Of a stretch of DNA of 64,000 nucleotides, positions 1-8,984 are shown piece after piece. How positions within the stretch are numbered: position 1 is the first letter of the stretch; every line of letters begins with the position of its first letter. The translations under genes and the position numbers were made by a program. Location of the stretch: assembly GCA_009731375.1 (NCBI GenBank), contig BJOX01000173.1:620221-684220 (forward strand), read 5' to 3'. The notes under the pieces were generated by a model. That model made no database searches, was not told where the DNA came from, and worked only from the letters and a program-made list of their open reading frames with translations. This DNA is from Paulinella micropora. Taxonomy: Eukaryota > Cercozoa > Imbricatea > Euglyphida.

Positions 1-202
1 GGTGCCATGCGAGGGGAGTACGAAGAATTGACGATCCGTCTGGACCAGTATTTTCGTTGAACATACCGGTTCGTCTGGAAGTGTTGGAACTGCCTTTGCG
101 GGGGTGTCATTAGAGCTTATCGTCAATTCTTCGTACTCCCCTCACGGGTGAGACGATGGAGGCGCATGTGCAGAAATGCATCAGCCATTGACAGAGAAGC
201 AC

Positions 203-205
<3 letters not shown>
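1..205 (+). mobile_element. tRNA-type SINE, 5'-damaged copy
   Basis: Positions 33-205 match the 3' two-thirds of the SINE family seen complete at 48830-49097, ending in GAGAAGCACTATTATT and running into a (TTA)n tail. The tRNA-like head is missing. Positions 10-33 are instead the reverse complement of the element's own segment at 119-142 (ending CGTACTCCCCTC), so the left end is an inverted self-fragment. This could be a rearrangement or a chimeric assembly at the contig edge. Confidence 0.8.
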
Positions 206-294
<89 letters not shown>

Positions 295-307
295 GTACTA
301 CTACTAC

Positions 308-356
<49 letters not shown>
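203..356. repeat. (TTA)n/(CTA)n microsatellite tail
   Basis: A long TTA tract interrupted by a block of CTA triplets. It directly follows the SINE end and is best read as its tail. The leucine-only frame across it is not a gene. Confidence 0.95.
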
Positions 357-359
<3 letters not shown>

Positions 360-573
360 CCCAATGGCCTCAAGGCGTTAAACTGTGACGCCAACTCATA
401 ACCCTTTGGTGGTAGATGCTGGGGAGGAGGGTCGTTGCGCGCGTAAAAGATCTTAAACTCCGCATATGCTGGTTGATAGCCCAGGACCCAGCAGACACCA
501 GATTGTTATGGGTGGGGTTTCGAGGCAGCTCTAGCAACCGCGCTTGGTGTATGCACTTGCACATTCGGTGACG
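357..573. repeat. 217-bp repeat, copy 1
   Basis: The block starts CAGCCCAATGGCCTCAAGG and ends CATTCGGTGACG at an assembly gap. It reappears without visible change at 1100-1316, 743 bases further on. A 64-codon frame lies on the minus strand but matches no family I recognise. It is either a recent direct duplication or one locus assembled twice around the gap. Confidence 0.85.
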
Positions 574-817
574 NNNNNNNNNNNNNNNNNNNNNNNNNNN
601 NNNNNNNNNNNNNNNNNNNNNNNNNNNNNNNNNNNNNNNNNNNNNNNNNNNNNNNNNNNNNNNNNNNNNNNNNNNNNNNNNNNNNNNNNNNNNNNNNNNN
701 NNNNNNNNNNNNNNNNNNNNNNNNNNNNNNNNNNNNNNNNNNNNNNNNNNNNNNNNNNNNNNNNNNNNNNNNNNNNNNNNNNNNNNNNNNNNNNNNNNNN
801 NNNNNNNNNNNNNNNNN
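574..817. other. assembly gap (N)
   Basis: A run of N between the first copy of the 217-bp repeat and a TTA/TTG microsatellite (818-1014). Other long gaps lie at 1712-1888, 2033-2091, 6491-6576, 28301-28609, 41442-41504, 45278-45707, 47602-47663 and 49624-49658. Ten-N gaps lie near 3386, 5679, 9067, 25641, 30737, 34180, 40792, 44915, 62772 and 63220. Confidence 0.99.
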
Positions 818-879
<62 letters not shown>

Positions 880-927
880 TTGTTATTATTGTTATTATTG
901 TTATTTTTGTTATTGTTATTGTTATTA

Positions 928-964
<37 letters not shown>

Positions 965-1014
965 TATTATCATTATCATTATTATCATTATTATCATTAT
1001 TATCATTATTATTA
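818..1014. repeat. (TTA)n/(TTG)n/(ATC)n compound microsatellite
   Basis: TTA, then TTG, then ATC/ATT triplets. No coding signal. The Asn-rich frames on the minus strand are artefacts of the repeat. Confidence 0.95.
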
Positions 1015-1099
1015 GTAAATCTGCCTTGGAGTGTTGACTGTGACATATTTGAGGGAAATCCCGATGAAAAAACCTAGTCACACTTGCTAAACAGAGTTC

Positions 1100-1316
1100 C
1101 AGCCCAATGGCCTCAAGGCGTTAAACTGTGACGCCAACTCATAACCCTTTGGTGGTAGATGCTGGGGAGGAGGGTCGTTGCGCGCGTAAAAGATCTTAAA
1201 CTCCGCATATGCTGGTTGATAGCCCAGGACCCAGCAGACACCAGATTGTTATGGGTGGGGTTTCGAGGCAGCTCTAGCAACCGCGCTTGGTGTATGCACT
1301 TGCACATTCGGTGACG
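1100..1316. repeat. 217-bp repeat, copy 2
   Basis: Apparently exact copy of 357-573, here continuing into unique sequence (1317-1508) with no recognisable gene, followed by an ATC/TTA microsatellite (1509-1630). Confidence 0.85.
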
Positions 1317-1543
1317 TCTTGCAAGAGGTTGCTGGGACTGCGGAATAACCTCGGCTTAGTGCAGTCTTGCCCTCAGGAGCTCCATCGGTGGCCCCGATCA
1401 TCAGGCGAGAGACTGACACGGGGGGGTGGAGGACCTCGAACAAGGGTATTGGAGGCTTATGTCCGTTGAGGATATGCCATTAGCTGCATCAGTACACCTC
1501 AGATATAGTATCATTATTATTATCATCATCATCATCGTCATCA

Positions 1544-1630
<87 letters not shown>

Positions 1631-1631
<1 letters not shown>

Positions 1632-1711
1632 GGACACCGTGATAGCCCAGTGGTCAAGTTCTACCATCTGGGCCCTGTCGCCAGTTCGATTCCCGTCGGT
1701 GCCACCAGTAT
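1631..1711 (+). mobile_element. tRNA-type SINE head, cut by gap
   Basis: Begins with the SINE 5' end GGACACCGTGATAGCC, contains the A-box-like TAGCCCAGTGG and B-box-like GTTCGATTCC, and reaches GGTGCCACCAGTAT before an N gap. It is preceded by a (TTA)n tract. Confidence 0.9.
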
Positions 1712-1887
1712 NNNNNNNNNNNNNNNNNNNNNNNNNNNNNNNNNNNNNNNNNNNNNNNNNNNNNNNNNNNNNNNNNNNNNNNNNNNNNNNNNNNNNNNNN
1801 NNNNNNNNNNNNNNNNNNNNNNNNNNNNNNNNNNNNNNNNNNNNNNNNNNNNNNNNNNNNNNNNNNNNNNNNNNNNNNNNNNNNNNN

Positions 1888-2203
1888 NTGGACACCGCGA
1901 TAGCCCAGTGGTCAAGTTCTACCATCTGGGCCCTGTCGCCAGTTCGATTCCCGTCGGTGCCACCAGTATTTTCATTGAACATACCGATCCGTCTGGACCA
2001 GTATTTTCATATTGAACATACCGGCCCGTGGANNNNNNNNNNNNNNNNNNNNNNNNNNNNNNNNNNNNNNNNNNNNNNNNNNNNNNNNNNNTTGCGGGGG
2101 TGTCATTAGAGCTTATCGTCAATTCTTCGTACTCCCCTCACGGGTGAGACGATGGAGGCGCATGTGCAGAAATGCATCAGCCATTGACAGAGAAGCACTA
2201 TTA
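1888..2203 (+). mobile_element. tRNA-type SINE, nearly complete but gapped
   Basis: The head is at 1888-1968 and the two 35-bp internal units follow to about 2032. A gap covers 2033-2091. The 3' part (TTGCGGGGGTGTCATTAGAG ... GAGAAGCACTATTATT) runs to about 2203 and enters a TTA/ATC tail that continues to about 2355. Confidence 0.88.
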
Positions 2204-2230
2204 TTATTATCATTACTATTATTATTATTA

Positions 2231-2262
<32 letters not shown>

Positions 2263-2434
2263 GTTATTATTATTGTTATTATTATTATTATCATTATTAT
2301 TGTTATCATAATTATCATTATCATTATTATCATCATCATCATCATGATCATCATCATTACTTTTGCGTTGCTTGTATGTTTTTTGTTCTATGTCACGTGT
2401 GGCAATAACGGTTTTTGACTACTGGGATATGATT

Positions 2435-2483
<49 letters not shown>

Positions 2484-2550
2484 ACAGTAACAACATCAAC
2501 ATCATCAGCTTGTACACTTTTTTATTTTCTATGCCATGTGCTATGTATAG

Positions 2551-2671
2551 CCAAGCTGTGTTCGGCTACTTGGATTCCCAGGAAACGCTTGGGGCAAGAC
2601 TAGGTCTGTTCTTGTTGTTGTTCTTGTTGTTGTTATTGTTGTTGTTATTGTTGTTGTTATTGTTGTTGTTC

Positions 2672-2714
<43 letters not shown>

Positions 2715-3314
2715 CATTGTTGTTGTGGTGGTGGAGGTGGTTGTGCTAGTGGTGGTGGTGGTTGTGCTAGTGGTGGTGGTAGTGGTGGTGGTGGGGGTGC
2801 TAGTGTGATAGTTGTGGTAGTGGTAGTGGTAGTGTGGTGGTGGTGGTGAGGATGTGCTTGATGGTGGTAGTGGGGTGCTAGTGGTGGTAGTGGTGATGGT
2901 GGTGGGGTGCTAGTGGTGTAGTGGTAGTGGTAGTGGTAGTGGTAGTGGTAGTGGTAGTGGTAGTGGTAGTGGTAGTGAAATTCCAGCCGTTACATCAAAA
3001 TTTTGAATTTTGTCATGCACCCAATCCTGTCTGTGCAGTGTGCAAAGCGTGGAACGGCGCGATGATTATGAACTCGGTCGCCTCGCACGCATTCACCCAC
3101 AGCGAGAAGGGCTTAATGTACCAAGTGCTCAGGTGACAAACATAACAATCACAATAACAAGAGCAATAACAATAAACACGATAACAACAACAGCAGAATA
3201 ACAGTAAGAACAACAACAATAGCGAGATGGGCTTCATGTACCAAGTGCTCAGGGTGACAAAGAAACATAGAAACAACAGTAGCAACGATTAAAAAAAAAA
3301 AAAAAAAAAAAACG

Positions 3315-3385
<71 letters not shown>

Positions 3386-4016
3386 NNNNNNNNNNTAAGA
3401 AAAATAACAAGGACAATAGCGATAACAACGATAATAGCGAGAAGGCATGACGTACTCAGTGCTCAGGTCACAAACAACAGTAGAATTAACAATAACAAAA
3501 CAATATATTAGTGATAACGGTGACACAGTGCTCAGGTCACACGCAAAAAACAATAATAACATAACAACAACAACGATAATCAAGTTAATAACATGCAAAT
3601 ATTTGTATGTGGTTTTGTTTTCCGTGCAGCGAGCGCGAGAAGAAGTTCAGAGTATCTGACATTCTGTCCAAGCAGCCACAAGTCAACTCACACATGCGGT
3701 AACATGAGATAGATAGCTGGATAGCTAGGTAGGTAGGTAGGTAAGTAGGTAGGTAGGTAGGTAGGTAGGTAGGTAGACGTTCAGAATATGTGACATATTG
3801 TGGAAGCAGCAACAAGTAAACTCACACATGCGGTAACAAGAGATAGATAGATAGATAAATAAACAGGTAGGTAGGTAGGTAGGTAGGTACATACGTAGGT
3901 AGGTAGGTACATACGTAGGTAGGTAGGTATATACGTAGGTAGGTAGGTATATACGTAGGTAGGTAGGTGGATAGATAGATGGACATTTACATAGATAGGT
4001 AGATGGACAGTCAGAT

Positions 4017-4075
<59 letters not shown>

Positions 4076-4549
4076 CATGTTTGGGGCATAGGCATCTATT
4101 CCACCCCACCGCCAATTGGCGACAGGGTAACGGGCTGGGGATGAGCACTACGCTCGATAGATGAAATATCGACTAATGTCAGAAAAAAGGAGCTTCTGAT
4201 TTCGTCAACCAGGAAGTCTGTGGGTAAAGTATTAACCCGATGCCCAGCTAAGCCGTGATGTTTGCACGGAAGGGACTGATACAGGCAATACCAAAGCTCC
4301 CTAGTACCAGGCGGGGCCAGGGCTCGTTCCATAAAGCGCCCCTTGCAGAACGAGCTCCCACCTCCATTACAGAGGGCCCAGTAAGCAGATGGAGTTTCGA
4401 GACTGTTCGACAGTCTAGTATAAACCGACAGAGCACTGTGGGTTTTATTCCGGGCTCAACAAGCGAGAAAGGGCACCCTGAGGGAACAGGATTGTGCTTC
4501 CCGTCGCTATTTCGGCATATGACTTATAGGCGTATGGCTAGGCACACAT

Positions 4550-4624
<75 letters not shown>

Positions 4625-5603
4625 TGTCATCCCAACAATCTCTTTCACATTAACGGCCACAATTATCCGCAAGAAGTCCAAATTTTGCAAAAAACTTTGC
4701 CGTCAAAGTGATGTTTACCTTATGTATTACCTCATACTTGTAATTTAACCTTGCAATTCATATTACTTAGGTCCATCTTGGTGGACTGGATCATTGACGT
4801 CTGGTATACATACATACATACATACATACATACATACATACATACATGCATATACATACACACATGCATGCATGCATACATACATACATAAATGCATACA
4901 TACCATACATACATACATACATACATACATACATACATGCAGCATACATACATAAATACATACATACATACATACATACATACATACATACGTCTCATCT
5001 AAAGCTTATTTTGCTTGGTTGTGCAGTCATGAGTTCCGCCACACTGACGACACGTTGCACTTGGCTGTCAAACTGGTGGACAGGTCATCTTGTTACTTAC
5101 TTACTCACTTACTCACTTACTTGCTTACTTACTTACCTGCTTACTTTACTTACTTACTTACTTACTTACTTACTAACTTACTAACTTACTAACTTACTTA
5201 CTTACTTACTTATTACACACTGCACTTGACTGTCAATCTGGTCCACTTCAGCTAATTCCCCACTACTGCCTGTTTGTCCTTCTCTTACCTCGCTAATGCC
5301 TCAATTGCGTAGACTACTGCCTTTTCGTCCCTTCCATTGCCTCACTACTGCCTTGATTTCGTAGACTGCTGCCTTTTTGTCCAAAAATCCCTCACTACAG
5401 CTTTTGTCCTTCTATTGCACAGACTGTTGCAAACAGTGGCAGTTCCTCGCAAAGAGCTTCAGCTCGTGGGCTGCGCGGCAATTCTGCTGGCAGCCAAGGT
5501 TGAGGAGGTGTTGTCGGTGCGCGTGGATGACTTGCTCTACCTGTGCGACCACCAGTACTCACGCGATGAGGTGAGTAGAGATTGAAATATATCGAGAGAG
5601 AGA

Positions 5604-5678
<75 letters not shown>

Positions 5679-5950
5679 NNNNNNNNNNTCATATGAATAT
5701 ACATCTCTACCTTGTCTAGTTGTTGCAAATGGAGGGTGTGTTACTGGACAAGCTGCAGTATCAATTTTCTTGCCCCACAGGTACGATCTTTGTGCATGTG
5801 TTTTACACAACGGTGAAAGTCGTGCATTTCGAACAGAATACGGTGCAATAAAATGCCTGTATGTTGTGTGGACAGCGCTTAGTTTCATCCAGTTCTTTTG
5901 GAACCATTTTACTTTCTCCAGCAAGAGCCACAACATCTCCCACGTAAGTT

Positions 5951-5984
<34 letters not shown>

Positions 5985-6131
5985 CAGAGGGAAGCAAAGG
6001 GAGGCAGAGAGAGGCAGAGAGAGGCAGAAAGAGGCAGAGAGAGAGGCAGGGAGAGAAGCAGAGAGAGAGGCAGAGAGAGAGGCAGAGAGAGAGAGAGAGA
6101 GAGCGAGAGAAAGAGAGAGAAAGAAAGGAAG

Positions 6132-6168
<37 letters not shown>

Positions 6169-6171
6169 GAT

Positions 6172-6232
<61 letters not shown>

Positions 6233-6279
6233 AAGGAAGATAGAAAGAGAGAGAGAGAGAGAGATAGAGAGAGCGAGAG

Positions 6280-6333
<54 letters not shown>

Positions 6334-7314
6334 CTTGCACCCCGCATGGCACCATGCCCCATACATATATACATATTACAAACAAAAAATCATAAATAAT
6401 AACAACAACAAAAGCAATAGCCATAGCCATAGCAATAGCAATAACAGTAACAGTAACAGTACATTTCTATTTCCCCCCCCCCCCCCCCCCNNNNNNNNNN
6501 NNNNNNNNNNNNNNNNNNNNNNNNNNNNNNNNNNNNNNNNNNNNNNNNNNNNNNNNNNNNNNNNNNNNNNNNNNNNCCCCCCCCCCCCCCCAGTTTTGCC
6601 TTGAGTTGAGCTTGGAGAATGTTCCGCTGATGCAAGCGCCCCCGTCTCAGCTGGCTACTGCCTCCGCATGCCTTGCGCTACACAATGATAACCAGCCCTA
6701 CGAGGTAACACTCAAACACATACACAAGCACTGATGCAAGCGCCCTTTTCTAAACTGGCAACCGCCTCAGCAATAATAACCATTCAATCATACCCAGCCC
6801 TGCGAGTAATGAGACAAACATAAATACGTACTTACATAAATACATGTCATGTGTGCAGTTGCTGCTGGCCGTCACCGGGTACAGCGCGACGGAGATTACC
6901 AAGCTGATGCAAGAAATTGCTACTATGTGCGAACGCCAACGCAAGGCCTGGGAGCTGCGCTCAGGTCAAGCGCTGTGTGCACTTCATTTTTTTCTTTCTT
7001 TCTTTTCCTTTCTTTCTTTCTTTTTTTGCTTTTTGTTTTCCAATTTATCAGTTTGTTTGTCTGTCTTACCAGACAAAGATGCGGACACGCTTCTGCAGAC
7101 CACCATGGAAAAATTTTGCGCCAGCGAGAAAGACAGGTGACAAGCCCAACAACACCCAACCCTAACCCTGACCCTAACCCTAACCATAAACGCTAATCCT
7201 AACTTAACCCGAACTCTAACCCTCAACCTAGCTTCTCACTTGCATCAAAACATTCTTCGTTTTTGGTGTGGCAGTGTGAGCAAACTCCAACTCCAGGCAC
7301 CTACTACGGCTTAG
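2551..7314 (+). CDS. F-box/cyclin protein (cyclin F-like), 12 exons, 5' end missing
   Basis: Exons that join in phase: 2551-2603, 3039-3132, 3630-3698, 4771-4803, 5027-5083, 5423-5570, 5720-5780, 5876-5943, 6594-6704, 6859-6964, 7073-7136, 7275-7314. Together they give about 300 residues. The first two encode an F-box tail ([14 protein letters not shown] joined to VCKAWN). Next comes a cyclin N box: [51 protein letters not shown]. The cyclin C box follows: [24 protein letters not shown] and [12 protein letters not shown]. The order F-box then cyclin box is that of cyclin F, an SCF substrate receptor, though this protein is shorter than animal cyclin F. All introns are GT-AG and mostly microsatellite. 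The start and first F-box helix are not found upstream. The last acceptor is ambiguous (7275, 7297 or 7327 all fit the phase). Confidence 0.85.
2604..3038 (+). other. intron 1 of the F-box/cyclin gene, (TTG)n and (GGT)n
   Basis: Donor GTCTGT at 2604, then TTG triplets to about 2727 and GTG/GTA repeats to about 2978. The acceptor CTGTCTGTGCAG is at 3027-3038. No gene lies inside. Confidence 0.75.
3221..3261 (+). repeat. intronic ghost copy of the exon 3039-3132 tail and donor
   Basis: The sequence AGCGAGATGGGCTTCATG..CCAAGTGCTCAGGGTGACAAA repeats the last 30 or so bases of the exon plus its donor (real copy about 3100-3141) with a few changes. It lies downstream in the same intron, so it is an internal duplication rather than a new exon. 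No matching acceptor precedes it. Confidence 0.85.
3292..3395. repeat. poly(A) run and 10-N gap
   Basis: An A homopolymer of more than 90 bases with one break, ending at a 10-N gap. The length is unlikely to be reliable. Confidence 0.9.
3436..3541 (+). repeat. two further ghost copies of the exon 3039-3132 tail
   Basis: At 3436-3475: AGCGAGAAGGCATGACG..CTCAGTGCTCAGGTCACAAAC. At 3525-3541: ACACAGTGCTCAGGTCAC. Both keep the CTCAG/GT exon-donor junction. They are more degraded than the copy at 3221. Confidence 0.75.
3777..3840 (+). repeat. ghost copy of the exon 3630-3698 tail and donor
   Basis: From 3777 the sequence tracks the real exon from AAGTTCAGAGTATCTGAC to CACACATGCGGTAACA with scattered substitutions, and is followed by the same (GATA)n drift. 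It lacks an acceptor and would shift the cyclin frame if included. Confidence 0.85.
3841..4077. repeat. (GATA)n/(GGTA)n microsatellite
   Basis: GATA and GGTA tetranucleotides with short interruptions in the intron between exons 3630-3698 and 4771-4803. No coding content. Confidence 0.95.
4157..4503. repeat. dispersed 345-bp repeat in (GATA)n, copy 1
   Basis: About 345 bases from ATGAAATATCGACTAATGTC to GGATTGTGCTTCCC. It is nearly identical to 29867-30207, which lies in an unrelated gene. Both copies sit between GATA tracts and inside introns. No coding potential, terminal repeats or pol III boxes are evident. It is probably a short non-autonomous transposable element or a mobilised intron fragment. 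Confidence 0.85.
4549..4623. repeat. (GATA)n microsatellite
   Basis: Pure GATA tract just downstream of the dispersed repeat. Unique intron sequence follows to the acceptor at 4770. Confidence 0.97.
4804..4991. repeat. (CATA)n microsatellite starting at a splice donor
   Basis: Intron starting GTATACATACATAC at 4804. The donor passes directly into the CATA tract. The Tyr/Met/Cys-rich frames here are repeat artefacts. Confidence 0.95.
5214..5252 (+). repeat. ghost copy of the exon 5027-5083 tail
   Basis: CACTGCACTTGACTGTCAATCTGG resembles the exon tail ACGTTGCACTTGGCTGTCAA and lies beyond an (ACTT)n tract. It is diverged and its donor is lost. Confidence 0.7.
5262..5422 (+). repeat. tandem array of acceptor-region units before exon 5423-5570
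   Basis: Units of about 50 bases (ACTACTGCCT..TTTGTCC.., GTAGACTACTGCC, GTAGACTGCTGCC) precede the real acceptor CACAG followed by ACTGTTGC. Each resembles the intron end plus the exon start, so the acceptor side has been duplicated about three times. Confidence 0.65.
5608..5688. repeat. poly(G) run and 10-N gap
   Basis: A G homopolymer of about 70 bases ending at a 10-N gap, between (GA)n and intron sequence. Such long poly(G) beside gaps looks like a gap-filling or base-calling artefact. Confidence 0.8.
5952..6329. repeat. (GA)n microsatellite with GGCA interruptions
   Basis: Intron after exon 5876-5943: nearly 380 bases of GA repeats. It is followed by CAA-rich DNA, a poly(C) run and a gap (6491-6576) before exon 6594-6704. 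Confidence 0.97.
6729..6815 (+). repeat. ghost copy of the exon 6594-6704 tail and donor
   Basis: Reads CACTGATGCAAGCGCCC, then AAACTGGCAACCGCCTCAGC, and later TACCCAGCCCTGCGAG/TAATGAG. It parallels the exon from CGCTGATGCAAGCGCCC to CCAGCCCTACGAG/GTAACA. Its last junction reads GAGTAA, so the donor G is lost. Confidence 0.85.
7149..7236. repeat. degenerate telomere-like (CCCTAA)n in the last cyclin intron
   Basis: Runs such as CCCTAACCCTGACCCTAACCC and later degenerate units (CGCTAATCC, CTCTAACCC) lie between the donor at 7137 and the acceptor at 7274. The number of true hexamers is small. Confidence 0.7.
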
Positions 7315-7332
7315 ACACATCTGCAGGAAAAA

Positions 7333-7665
7333 ATGGACCATGATGCACCCGTCGAGGTTGCAAAAGGCTGTCGCGATCAGACAGCAATCCGAAATACTCT
7401 TTCAACATCGGAAGAAAAGTTGGGTTTTCGTTACGGTTACGCCAGAATAGACCATGTAGTCAGTATGAGTCTTAACAATTCGAAAAAAAAGAGTTGCAAG
7501 GAGAACTTTGACCGAGAACCTGTTTGTGAGAGAACGCTGCGATGGGAAAACGCACACCACATTGACGCAAAAAACGAAGACTGCCTTGATGTGAAAACTG
7601 AAAGTTCGGCGGCTTTTGTGAAGCTTCTCGACAATTATTATTCTTATTATTATGATAAGCTGTAA
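7333..7665 (+). CDS. 110-codon frame after the cyclin stop, uncertain
   Basis: An ATG-led open frame (MDHDAPVEVAKG ... NYYSYYYDKL) in the same frame as the terminal cyclin exon read from 7275, separated from it only by the TAG at 7312-7314 and six further codons. It is hydrophilic with no recognised domain. It could be 3' untranslated sequence, a C-terminal extension beyond a stop, or chance. Use of the acceptors at 7297 or 7327 would translate this DNA in a different frame instead. Confidence 0.3.
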   Translation: MDHDAPVEVAKGCRDQTAIRNTLSTSEEKLGFRYGYARIDHVVSMSLNNSKKKSCKENFDREPVCERTLRWENAHHIDAKNEDCLDVKTESSAAFVKLLDNYYSYYYDKL

Positions 7666-8345
7666 TATGAGAGCCGTCCTGCACGGTCATACCACCGCGG
7701 CCGACCGCTCTTCATTATACAGTATTAATATCGATTATTCAACTTTACTTGTTTCGCCCGACAAACACACAGACAGTTGCAAGCAATCCCTTGGCACGGT
7801 CAATTACTAATCACATCATTAGCATAATAATGTGATCAAGTCTTTGAATAATCAACCAATATTATTGGTAGCTGTTTCAAGGCTTCGTCGCCGCATGCAA
7901 TTTAAACAGGTTGATAACTATCAAATAATGTTGCGTCCGACGGGCGAAGTAAGTAACAAGTGACAACGTCGCTCAGACAGCGCCAGCCTTCTCTGCCCCC
8001 GACCGCCTGGTCATGAACTCCATATTATAATAACGCGACATGATTTAATTATTATGCAACCGGAACAGCTACTCTGCCACCAACACTTAATCGTACCTCA
8101 ACGGTAGAGGGGCAGACCGAACTAGCCAACTGTACGAACTTTTCAAATGTGACATTCAACCTCTGGTCATTTAAAATTCAATCAAAGAATCTTAGACTCG
8201 ATGATACAACTCCGATGAATAGGTATAAACCGGTCACTCACGGACTTTACCTCACCTTTAACTCTGCGGTTTGCCGGGAGACTCCGTTAGAAGTCACGTT
8301 GCACCATCGTCAGGCAGATTTGCCTGTACAACTCACCGTCTACTA
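7666..8345. other. AT-rich intergenic, no gene seen
   Basis: Mixed-composition DNA with no convincing exon on either strand. A weak 65-codon frame at 8149-8346 has no recognisable features. Confidence 0.6.
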
Positions 8346-8366
8346 GGAAGTGCGCCACCAAATGTA

Positions 8367-8547
8367 CTTCTTCTTCTTCTTCTTCTCCTTCTTCTTCTTC
8401 TTCTTCTTCTGAAAGTTCTTCTTCTTCTTCTTCTTCTTCCGATGCTTCTTCTTGTCTTCTTCTTCTTCTTCTTCTTCTTCTTCTTCTGTTAGACTGTAGT
8501 ACCTGCCTATTTGTAACTGTAACACCCACGGTATACTACATCGTTAG

Positions 8548-8580
<33 letters not shown>
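8367..8580. repeat. (TTC)n and (TA)n microsatellites
   Basis: TTC triplets from about 8367 to 8487 and a TA run at about 8549-8579. Confidence 0.95.
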
Positions 8581-8582
<2 letters not shown>

Positions 8583-8615
8583 CATTTCGCTATTAGTTTT
8601 TATATGAATTTTTTG

Positions 8616-8790
8616 TCGGTTATAATCAAAAGATATTAATATTATTCAATGCAAGCCGGTGCCCGATCCTATATCCACTCAATTCAAGCACTCTGAGAAT
8701 AACCTAATCTTCCTCCTCTGCAAAACGGAGAGGAAACTAGTATGAGAGGAAAATATAGGAAACTGTCAGAGCCAAGCAACAAAATGTTCC
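8616..8790 (-). mobile_element. diverged fragment of the LTR (see 9361-9729)
   Basis: Starts TGTCGGTTATAATCAAAAGA as both full LTRs do, and shares AATAACCTAATCTTCCTCCTC and ACTGTCAGAGCCAAGCAACAAA. It then loses similarity. It is an older, truncated relative 5' of the full element. Confidence 0.75.
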
Positions 8791-8984
8791 CGGCACAAAT
8801 ATTGGAATTATACTATGATCTTAATTAATAGTTCAGGACCTGCCGTATCAGAGTAACTGTGTCGTTCATCAGAGCCATTACTTACGATCCGGCCAGTCAA
8901 GTTACGCGGCGCGTCCTGTTCGCGCCTTTTCTTATTAAAGCAGCGTAATACTGCTTAAAGCGTAGTAGTAGCGTTCCGAACTAT

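Noticed and set aside
203-356. Poly-Leu, poly-Ile, poly-Tyr, poly-Asn, poly-Val frames across TTA/CTA/ATC tracts (also at 818, 1509, 31016, 49300, 50549, 57840, 63800)
   Set aside because: They are read straight through triplet microsatellites, are open in several frames at once and have no unique sequence.
1631-1711. A functional tRNA gene (TAGCCCAGTGG and GTTCGATTCC boxes, encoded CCA)
   Set aside because: The T-stem does not pair, the acceptor stem needs a bulge, and the same head is fused to a repeated body in many copies. It is a SINE head.
4804-4991. Met-Tyr-Val-Cys repeat 'proteins' over (CATA)n (also 9190, 33350, 61087)
   Set aside because: Repeat artefacts. The same product appears on many CATA tracts regardless of context.
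5952-6329. Arg/Glu- and Ser/Leu-rich frames over (GA)n
   Set aside because: Dipeptide products of a dinucleotide repeat inside a cyclin intron. Flanking exons join in phase without them.
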